This document shows positions 5,498 to 10,277 of a stretch of 10,277 nt of DNA, one piece after another. How positions within the stretch are numbered: position 1 is the stretch's first letter; every line of letters starts with the position of its first letter. Source of the stretch: Thermofilum sp. (GTDB lineage Archaea; Thermoproteota; Thermoprotei; Thermofilales; Thermofilaceae); the NCBI GenBank assembly GCA_020832965.1, contig JAJHRM010000080.1:1-10277 (forward strand), written 5' to 3'. The position numbers and the translations under genes were made by a program. The notes under the pieces were generated by a model. The model searched no databases. It was not told the origin of the DNA and worked only from the letters and a program-made list of their open reading frames with translations.

Positions 5498-7123
5498 GTG
5501 AGCTCGTCCTGCACTGATGCATTCAGGAGATTCATTGAGGAGGCACTGGGCAGGCTGTCATTTGACGAAGTTGTGAGAAGATTCAGGGAAGGACTTGCTG
5601 AGAACCCCGTTTTCTCAGAGATCGAAAAAAGTGGTGCTCTGGGTAAGAACATAGTAATCATACTCGGCGGAAGAGGGTGCGGAAAGACCCTGCTGTTGAG
5701 GTATATCAAATACAAATTAGAGAGCGACGGCTGGGTATTCAAGTACATTAATGGCACAGAGTTCACCAAGCTTGTAAAACAGCAGGCTGAAAAAATACTC
5801 CAGAACATTATAGCCGAGGAAGAGTCCAAGTTATCAGGGGAGACTGCCACTAAATTGGCGGTTGCTATAGACGATGTTGCAGAGGCAGTCGAGATCGCCG
5901 CTGACTTCCTCAAGAAGCAGATAGAGCTTGCTAAGAAATACGAGGGGAGATTTAAGCTGATTTTAGCCACTCAAAGTGAGCGTGAAGGCACGCGGATCTT
6001 GCTGAGAAAGACACTGCCGGAAGCTTCATTTGCCGAGATGTTTTTCGGTGAGCGTCCAGAGGAAACAATAGTTGAAAGCTTTAAGACCAGCTATATTGAT
6101 AGAAGAACCGTAACGCTGTTCAGAGGCGCGGCCCTGATAAACCTTGATGCCTATTGGTCAAGTATGCGAGATCTGGACAGAGTAGAAAACCTCGCTGAAG
6201 CCATCGTTAAAATAGCCGAGTTCTATGCCAGAAACGCGCCAATACAGTGCTCCGATGCATTGAAGCAGGTTTCGGAGGTTAAGCACGGGTTGGCCTTGAT
6301 CGCTCTGTCTACTATGCCGAAAATCATAGATGATCAGGATGTAATAGCAATAATAGAATACAGGAGAGAAGAAGATGGAGCACTTAATGGTCTAGGTATT
6401 GCAGAGTTGCTGGCAAAATTATTCGTGGATCCAGATACAAGGGGGGTTGCACTTGAAGCCGAAAAAACCTACAGTGTATTAAAGAACGTTAAAACAGGCA
6501 TAAGCACAGATGCGGTTGAGTATGCCTTGCTTAAAATAGCTTCTGAAACAAGCTATATGACAGCGCTCGAGAATATTTCAGTAAAAAGCATTGTGCCCAT
6601 TCAGCTCCAGCCCGGCACTGCGACTACCAAGCCTGCACAACAAGCTGGAAAGCCCTCACGGAAGTACGGTCCTCGGGTAAATGCTGTCGAGGTCAAGCTG
6701 AAGAGATCGGGAAGAGAGATCACAAGATACATTATACTGGCAAGCCTCAAGACCGACAGAAGGGGCTACATCATGGCTAGCTCCATAGAGAAGATCAGAG
6801 AACTCGTTGAGTTAAAAGTACCCAGCAAGGCCGAGGAGAGATACCTAGTCGTGATTATTCCCACGTGGCAAAGCCTTACGGCAGTGTATAAAGCCCTAGG
6901 GCCTGAATACTTAAAGAGGAAGGGAGTAGATGTACTGCCCATTTTCACGGATGAACTGAGCGACTTGGAAAAAGTCTTTATACTGCAAACAATCAATGAA
7001 ACGCTCCCCGCGAAATTCCAAAGCATCGCGCCAAAAATACTAGCAGGTACTCTGCTACTAAGTCTGCGAGACGAGCGAAGAATACCCCACTTAGCCTACC
7101 TCATGCTACCCTATGTTGCATAA
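5498..7123 (+). CDS. P-loop ATPase (AAA+/STAND-like) with an uncharacterised C-terminal domain
   Basis: This 541-aa protein is an ATPase, probably the motor or switch of the operon. It has a Walker A GGRGCGKT at 57-64 (K63, T64), a Walker B-like strand LAVAIDD ending in D125-D126, and a sensor-1-like strand KLILATQS at 153-160. A helical region covers about 185-360. A Pro/Thr/Gln/Lys-rich linker at about 369-392 separates a C-terminal alpha/beta domain containing EVKLKR (398-403), ILASLKTD (413-420), YLVVIIPTW (449-457) and VDVLPIF (477-483), whose order recalls a degenerate nuclease-like core, though I would not assign it. The GTG start at 5498 follows GGTGAT (5487-5492) by five bases and lies 11 bases after the preceding stop; an in-frame stop lies just upstream. 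It is the last gene before a non-coding stretch. I could not match it to McrB, DUF499 or another named ATPase. Confidence 0.82.
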   Translation: MSSSCTDAFRRFIEEALGRLSFDEVVRRFREGLAENPVFSEIEKSGALGKNIVIILGGRGCGKTLLLRYIKYKLESDGWVFKYINGTEFTKLVKQQAEKILQNIIAEEESKLSGETATKLAVAIDDVAEAVEIAADFLKKQIELAKKYEGRFKLILATQSEREGTRILLRKTLPEASFAEMFFGERPEETIVESFKTSYIDRRTVTLFRGAALINLDAYWSSMRDLDRVENLAEAIVKIAEFYARNAPIQCSDALKQVSEVKHGLALIALSTMPKIIDDQDVIAIIEYRREEDGALNGLGIAELLAKLFVDPDTRGVALEAEKTYSVLKNVKTGISTDAVEYALLKIASETSYMTALENISVKSIVPIQLQPGTATTKPAQQAGKPSRKYGPRVNAVEVKLKRSGREITRYIILASLKTDRRGYIMASSIEKIRELVELKVPSKAEERYLVVIIPTWQSLTAVYKALGPEYLKRKGVDVLPIFTDELSDLEKVFILQTINETLPAKFQSIAPKILAGTLLLSLRDERRIPHLAYLMLPYVA

Positions 7124-7130
7124 TTTATCA

Positions 7131-7156
7131 TTTTTGCTCTGCTCAGCTAGGTTTTT
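7131..7156 (+). terminator. Possible transcription terminator: T-tracts after the operon
   Basis: Two runs of five T (7131-7135 and 7152-7156) start 8 and 29 bases after the ATPase stop codon. Archaeal RNA polymerase terminates at such U-tracts with little need for a hairpin. No other boundary signal was seen. Confidence 0.4.
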
Positions 7157-7260
7157 CAACACCCCATCCCTAAATGCTTACATTACACTACCTCAGCACA
7201 AGAATTAAGCCGTAACACGATAAATAAAAGGAAGCACGTCATTAGCTCAAGCGTTAAGAT

Positions 7261-7280
7261 AATTAATATTTTTAATTTTA
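7261..7280 (+). promoter_or_regulatory. TATA-like AT-only block ahead of the hairpin-rich segment
   Basis: Twenty consecutive A/T bases at 7261-7280 include TTAATATTTTTAA. A transcript starting about 26 bases after the centre would begin near 7296, immediately before the first hairpin at 7300. No convincing coding sequence follows, which favours a non-coding transcript if the promoter is real. Confidence 0.35.
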
Positions 7281-7295
7281 AACAATAGGAATGAA

Positions 7296-7500
7296 TCTTC
7301 CGGTGCGGTTAGCACCCGCTGGTGCAGTTTTCTACCGGGGGCGTTCTCATGAACTTCACCAAACTGCATCGTGGAGTTGTGCTAGCTACACAATTTGCCG
7401 GTGCAGTTACCATAGCAACTGCACCGGCACGTGGTTCCGAATCACCAGAGAGGGCGATAGAAGTGGTCGAGCTTGGATGGTGACTAGCACCGGCATATTC
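7296..7500 (+). ncRNA. Candidate structured non-coding RNA or protein-binding locus with repeated GCCGGTGCAGTT motif
   Basis: Consecutive hairpins can be drawn: CCGGT (7300-7304) with ACCGG (7334-7338) enclosing GCGG/CCGC (7305-7308 and 7316-7319); TTGTG (7377-7381) with CACAA (7389-7393); and a perfect 13-bp stem 7396-7408 with 7417-7429 around an 8-base loop. A TATA-like block precedes the segment at the right distance, and an AT-rich TTTAATATTA follows at 7501-7510. The hairpin arms are also copies of one short motif, so the alternative is a cluster of DNA-binding sites, such as an origin or operator. No known RNA family was recognised. Confidence 0.35.
7300..7494. repeat. Six copies of a GCCGGTGCAGTT-like motif in both orientations
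   Basis: Forward copies lie at 7300-7311 (CCGGTGCGGTTA), 7318-7329 (GCTGGTGCAGTT) and 7397-7408 (GCCGGTGCAGTT). Reverse copies lie at 7362-7373 (AACTGCATCGTG), 7417-7428 (AACTGCACCGGC) and 7483-7494 (ACTAGCACCGGC). The core GGTGC is kept in four of the six copies together with its flanks, and the 7397/7417 pair is an exact inverted repeat. Spacing is irregular (18-66 bases). Confidence 0.6.
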
Positions 7501-7528
7501 TTTAATATTAGTAGTTGTGACTAGGATT

Positions 7529-7555
7529 CCTGGCCTTCAGGGTGGGCTAGCCCAC
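7529..7555. repeat. Small hairpin plus 14-bp perfect palindrome
   Basis: CCTG (7529-7532) pairs with CAGG (7538-7541), directly followed by the perfect palindrome GTGGGCTAGCCCAC at 7542-7555. It lies about 40 bases before the 12-bp tandem repeat ORF and could be an operator, a leader structure or a terminator-like element of the upstream transcript. Confidence 0.45.
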
Positions 7556-7597
7556 TCATACACACCCCTATCTTAGTAACTAATAAGCGGAAAAATC

Positions 7598-7765
7598 ATG
7601 AGAATCGCAATGAGAATCCTCATGAGAAAGGTTATGAGAATCGTCATGAGAAAGCACATGAGAAAAGCAATGAAAAACATAATGAAACAACTTATGAGAC
7701 ACATCATGAGAAAACACATGAAACACGGAATGAAACAAGTCATGAGACAAGTCATGAAAAGCGGT
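7598..7765. repeat. 14-unit tandem repeat, 12-bp period, consensus ATGARANNNNNN
   Basis: Fourteen consecutive 12-base units begin at 7598, 7610, 7622 and so on to 7754 with no insertion or deletion. Bases 1-4 (ATGA) and base 6 (A) are invariant, base 5 is A or G, and bases 7-12 differ from unit to unit. A half-constant, half-variable unit without any indel is unlike ordinary slipped microsatellite DNA. Confidence 0.9.
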
Positions 7766-7789
7766 AACGCAATCACCGCACACGCTTGA
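7598..7789 (+). CDS. Possible 63-aa Met/Arg/Lys-rich tetrapeptide-repeat protein encoded by a 12-bp tandem repeat
   Basis: Reading from ATG 7598 gives 14 uninterrupted tetrapeptides of the form M-(R/K)-x-x (for example MRKVMRIVMRKH) followed by a short tail NAITAHA and TGA. In all 14 units the ATG is kept exactly, and the second codon is always AGA or AAA (Arg or Lys). The sixth base is always A, while bases 9 and 12, which are wobble positions in this frame, are among the most variable. The fourth residue is mostly Val, Leu, Ile or Ala. That pattern favours this frame, but two minus-strand frames and a second plus frame are also open through the repeat. A hydrophobic i, i+3, i+4 pattern with Arg/Lys between would give a strongly basic amphipathic helix, suited to nucleic-acid or membrane binding; Met and His could also bind copper. 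No good ribosome-binding site precedes it. Function unknown. Confidence 0.4.
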   Translation: MRIAMRILMRKVMRIVMRKHMRKAMKNIMKQLMRHIMRKHMKHGMKQVMRQVMKSGNAITAHA

Positions 7790-8075
7790 TCAACACTGCG
7801 GGGAAGTGTCTCATGCTTTCTTCACACTTATATAATACATATTTAACACTTTCCCTTTCCACATTAAAACACTTGGAGACAAGCTGTCCACCATAGACCA
7901 GGCACTTACATGCATTACCAAGTTGCGTGATTTAACCACGCTTCACCCACTCCTCAGTTTTGATTAGTGTGGTTTTTCCATAGTGCACCAAATTCGGGGA
8001 AGCACAAGCCTAGGCAATGTAGCCACCGCAAACCCCTCCAAGTGAAAGTATAGAAGATTCGAGCAAGGGTAAATA
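7790..8075. other. Non-coding stretch with a promoter-like box and weak hairpins
   Basis: No credible gene was found on either strand. A 6-bp stem AAGTGT/ACACTT (7803-7808 and 7825-7830) follows the repeat ORF. TTATATAATACATATTTAA at 7829-7847 is TATA-like and could start a plus-strand transcript near 7862. Downstream are GCGTG/CACGC (7925-7929 and 7937-7941), AACCAC/GTGGTT (7934-7939 and 7969-7974) and a T5 run at 7973-7977 that could end a roughly 115-base RNA. Individual pairings are short enough to be chance. Confidence 0.35.
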
Positions 8076-8111
8076 GATATATTTTATTTACTTATTATAA
8101 AGTATTCTATT
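8076..8111. other. AT-rich stretch next to the iteron-like array
   Basis: Between 8076 and 8111 there are only four G or C bases (the TTAC, AAG and TTC triplets and the first G). It borders the GGTAGAAT repeats directly. AT-rich blocks beside iterons commonly serve as the unwinding element of replication origins; that use here is inference. Confidence 0.45.
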
Positions 8112-8113
8112 TA

Positions 8114-8284
8114 GGTAGATTAGGTAGAATGAGTAGAATAGGTAGAGCGGTAGAATGAGTAGAAAAAGAAAAACTTGACTAATTTTAAAAATTGGATAGT
8201 GTCTATAAGTATTCTACCATTCTACCTAGAATTGATCATGAGGGTTTCTGCGGAGGTAGAATACTGAAATTTGGAGGTAGAACA
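8114..8284. repeat. Iteron-like array of GGTAGAAT motifs, possible replication origin
   Basis: Six direct copies of (G/A)GTAGA(N)3 start at 8114, 8123, 8132, 8141, 8149 and 8158, spaced nine bases apart except for one eight-base step. Two inverted copies form ATTCTACCATTCTACCT at 8211-8227, and two more direct copies occur at 8255 and 8276, each preceded by GGA, 21 bases apart. A further inverted ATTCTA is at 8104. Tandem short motifs next to an AT-rich block and the 3' end of a replicative-helicase gene fit a plasmid- or virus-type origin. They could instead be operator sites controlling that element. Confidence 0.6.
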
Positions 8285-8307
8285 TATAAAATGAGACAGA
8301 GTTATGT

Positions 8308-8313
8308 AAAAAA
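8308..8313 (-). terminator. Possible terminator of the helicase gene (T6 on the minus strand)
   Basis: Six A bases at 8308-8313 read as T6 on the minus strand, 17 bases after the stop codon of the helicase gene. U-tracts of this kind terminate archaeal transcription. No stem precedes it. Confidence 0.35.
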
Positions 8314-8330
8314 TTACAGTTATAGAAAGT

Positions 8331-10277
8331 CTAAGAGGACTCTCCGCTTGGCTCCTCTATAGCACTCAGGAAGTTTATCAGGTCTCTTTTTCCAACAGAC
8401 ACTACAGATACCACGCTTTTCCCTAGCTTCTTCTTCGGGATATACTCCCAGCCTAAGAGCTCCGCTAGTGATTTTAGTCCTCCAATGTCTCCTATTACTT
8501 CCTCCAGCTCCTGCATTATCCCAGTGGTTATGAGTACATCATTGTCTTTTCTAAGTAGCCAGGGGATTAGCTGCTTGTCTAGGGCTATTTCTATCCTTGT
8601 CTTTAAATCAGCTTCTTGCCTACTGATTATGTCTACTCCCTCCTCGGGTTTTTCAACGGTTATGCGTCCTACAAATCTATTGTATTCCTCGTTTATCCGC
8701 TTAACCAGGAAAACCCTCACTCGCTCCCGCAGGTCTTCATATAGGTCTTCATATATCTCGGTCTCCGAGCTTGCTTCAGCCCCTAGCTCAGCCCCTAGCT
8801 TTAGCCAATCCGGTGGCTCTAATCCCACGCTCTTATAGGCAACTTCTAATGCCTCTACTCCTTGCTTTTCAAGGTCTTCTCCGAGGCCGCTTTCGAGGAA
8901 ATAGCTAGCTATAAAGCCTCCTATCGCCTTAAGCTTCTTTAACTCGGGCTTTACCTTGCTCTCGAACTCCCTGGCTCGATCCTCGGGTATCCTCTCCCCA
9001 TAGGTGAAGTGCAGTACTTTAAATCTACGGAGTAGAGCATCGTCTCTTGGAATGTACTTATTGCTGGTGAATACTAGGGGGGCTAGAGCGGGTATATCAA
9101 TATATATACCTCTATGGTATTTTCCCCTGGTCGTTAACTTCTCCGCCGCGATTTTAATAATCTCAACTATCTCGTTTTTGTCTAGAGCTCCCGCGGGCTC
9201 ATTTATTGCAACTGGGAATGTGGATTGGCTTAGGACATGTCCCAGCCTGGCCGGAGTGTCTATGCTGGCTCCTGGTTTGCTGTGTTTAACGGGGTTTAGT
9301 CCCCATAGATATATGGTGGCTATTTCGGCAAGCGTGGTTTTTCCTGTTTTACTGGAGCCGTAGAGGTAGAGCCATTTAATCCATTTTTCTTTCTGCTTGT
9401 AGGCGTAGAGGAATGGAGCTATTGTCCCCCACTTGATCACCGTGGCGAATTTATCCAGCATGTGGTTGAACCATTTACTAGCCAGCTCGTTGAGTAGTAG
9501 TAGAGCCTCTTTCAGCTCCTCGGGGCTCGGCTCCTTTAACTCAACGCTAACCGCTTGGAGTTTTCCGTCTACTATGTAGAATCCTGGGCTCTCTATCTCG
9601 GTCTTTACTTCTGCTCTCCCCCTCACCTGGTAGGCGTGGATTATTGCAGCTAATACATCCCGTGCAAGCCTCGACGCCACCACTAGCCCCTCGGCTTCGA
9701 GTCTATCTAGTATCTCGGGTTGTAGAGCCGGTCCAATTACCAGGGGCTTAGGTCGGACGCTGACCTCCCAGGTTATCTGGTACTTTGTTATTTCTCCCAC
9801 GGGGTTGTAGTAAACGATCACTTTTGTTGGAGCCCCTATGAATACTTTTTCCCTGTAGATTAACCTACCATCGTCTCTCCTAGCTCTAACTACTAGGAGT
9901 TTACGTAGATTGGCTACTGCGTATATTTGTCTCTCATAGTCTAGTATTTCAACTACTGAGTCCTTGAAGGGGCTACTTACCCTAAACTTCTCCTCTATTT
10001 CCTTGATTATTTCTAGGGCTCTCTCTTCTCCAAGGGACTCCTCTAGTATTTCCTGGAGGCCGGTTTTGCCCTTAATCTCGTCTTCATTAATCTCCCTCTC
10101 CAAGCCGTAGGGCTTTACTCCAAATATTTCTTCGAATTGACTAGCATATAGTGATAAATCGAGCCCGGCCTTCTTGTAGCTGTATACTATGCTACTAGCC
10201 CTCGTCTTAATTGGGTCTTCGTCCCCGGTCTCTTCATACAGCATTTTCAATGTCTTGGCTATGGATATAGGGGATAT
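8331..10277 (-). CDS. SF3/AAA+-like replicative helicase of plasmid or virus type (N-terminus beyond window edge)
   Basis: The visible ~648 residues resemble helicases that drive replication of archaeal plasmids and viruses. Counting from the TTG at 10250, the Walker A motif is GSSKTGKT at 298-305, the Walker B-like strand is FPVAINEPAG (N350, E351), the sensor is PLVFTSNKYIP with N397, and RRF at 408-410 offers an arginine finger. A charged helical region spans about 420-520. The last ~70 residues (DVLITTGIMQELEEVIG through VVSVVSVGKRDLINFL) look like a winged helix for DNA binding. The ~290 residues before the ATPase core give no clear primase motif. The frame stays open past 10250 to the window edge, so the TTG is probably internal and a primase-like or other domain may lie upstream. 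The Walker B has Asn-Glu rather than Asp-Asp/Glu. CTAG is far more frequent here than in the upstream operon, suggesting a different genomic history. Confidence 0.85.
   Translation of the reverse strand: MSPISIAKTLKMLYEETGDEDPIKTRASSIVYSYKKAGLDLSLYASQFEEIFGVKPYGLEREINEDEIKGKTGLQEILEESLGEERALEIIKEIEEKFRVSSPFKDSVVEILDYERQIYAVANLRKLLVVRARRDDGRLIYREKVFIGAPTKVIVYYNPVGEITKYQITWEVSVRPKPLVIGPALQPEILDRLEAEGLVVASRLARDVLAAIIHAYQVRGRAEVKTEIESPGFYIVDGKLQAVSVELKEPSPEELKEALLLLNELASKWFNHMLDKFATVIKWGTIAPFLYAYKQKEKWIKWLYLYGSSKTGKTTLAEIATIYLWGLNPVKHSKPGASIDTPARLGHVLSQSTFPVAINEPAGALDKNEIVEIIKIAAEKLTTRGKYHRGIYIDIPALAPLVFTSNKYIPRDDALLRRFKVLHFTYGERIPEDRAREFESKVKPELKKLKAIGGFIASYFLESGLGEDLEKQGVEALEVAYKSVGLEPPDWLKLGAELGAEASSETEIYEDLYEDLRERVRVFLVKRINEEYNRFVGRITVEKPEEGVDIISRQEADLKTRIEIALDKQLIPWLLRKDNDVLITTGIMQELEEVIGDIGGLKSLAELLGWEYIPKKKLGKSVVSVVSVGKRDLINFLSAIEEPSGESS

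Noticed and set aside
5473..5970. 165-aa minus-strand reading frame
   Set aside because: Lies opposite the Walker A region of the ATPase gene; Ser/Leu-rich shadow frame without start signals.
3644..7123. McrBC-type or DUF499/BREX-type system
   Set aside because: Gene order, subunit sizes and the ATPase motifs do not match what I know of these systems, and the nuclease gene comes first and is very small; kept as unassigned.
7300..7493. Miniature inverted-repeat transposable element bounded by CCGGTGC/GCACCGG
   Set aside because: Only seven bases of terminal match, no flanking target-site duplication, and internal copies of the same motif explain the inverted ends.
7291..7524. 77-aa plus-strand reading frame starting at ATG 7291
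   Set aside because: Composition is unlike neighbouring proteins (many Ser, Cys, Thr, Arg), it is produced by the GCCGGTGCAGTT-motif hairpins, and no ribosome-binding site or family resemblance is seen.
8114..8166. CRISPR array
   Set aside because: Nine-base tandem period with no spacers; far below CRISPR repeat lengths and no cas genes.
8291..8362. 23-aa frame MRQSYVKNYSYRKSKRTL... preceded by GGAGGT
   Set aside because: The GGAGGT belongs to the iteron-like repeats, the spacing to the ATG is long, and the frame runs antisense into the helicase gene's end.
10248..10250. TTG at 10250 as the true helicase start
   Set aside because: The reading frame continues open to the window edge and no ribosome-binding site precedes the TTG, so the gene is more likely cut by the window.

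Overview
The window looks like a piece of a thermophilic crenarchaeal (Thermoproteota) chromosome with strong accessory or mobile character. Supporting signs are Shine-Dalgarno sequences of the GGTG/GGTGAT type, AT-rich TATA-like boxes about 25-30 bases ahead of putative transcript starts, GTG and TTG start codons, heavy AGG/AGA/ATA codon use, and archaeal-type protein families. No tRNA, rRNA, transposase, integrase or CRISPR array is visible, and the species cannot be named from this sequence.

Region 1 (1-3516) is a restriction-modification island. It holds the C-terminal part of a C5-cytosine DNA methyltransferase (2-895), a small membrane-anchored protein of unknown function (914-1702), and, on the minus strand, a PD-(D/E)XK-type nuclease that is the likely restriction enzyme (1729-2745). 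Divergent from it is a Mig-type thymine-DNA glycosylase (2833-3516) with a tyrosine at the EndoIII catalytic-lysine position and a four-cysteine iron-sulfur motif. The logic is coherent: 5-methylcytosine deaminates to thymine, faster at high temperature, and the glycosylase repairs the resulting T/G mismatch. The R and glycosylase genes share an 87-bp intergenic region with palindromic TATA-like elements. An 8-bp inverted repeat there places the R gene's ribosome-binding site in a loop and touches its TTG start.

Region 2 (about 3598-7123) is a tight three-gene operon: a 153-aa PD-(D/E)XK-like nuclease, a 462-aa helical protein I do not recognise, and a 541-aa P-loop ATPase. Junctions are an 8-base overlap and an 11-base gap, and each start has its own GGTGA(T) ribosome-binding site. 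Placed directly after a restriction island, it is the best candidate here for an undescribed system, possibly anti-mobile-element defence.

Region 3 (7124-8330) is 1.2 kb without a conventional gene. In order it contains T-tracts, a TATA-like box followed by a hairpin-rich segment with six copies of a GCCGGTGCAGTT-like motif, a 14-unit, 12-bp tandem repeat in exact register that can encode a 63-aa Met/Arg/Lys-rich peptide, another promoter-like and hairpin segment, an AT-rich stretch, and an array of GGTAGAAT-type short repeats resembling replication iterons.

Region 4 (8331-10277, minus strand, open at the window edge) encodes an SF3/AAA+-like replicative helicase of the kind carried by plasmids and viruses. 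With the iterons and AT-rich stretch at its 3' side it suggests the replication module of an integrated or extrachromosomal element. Its CTAG content is about three times that of the neighbouring operon, consistent with a separate origin.
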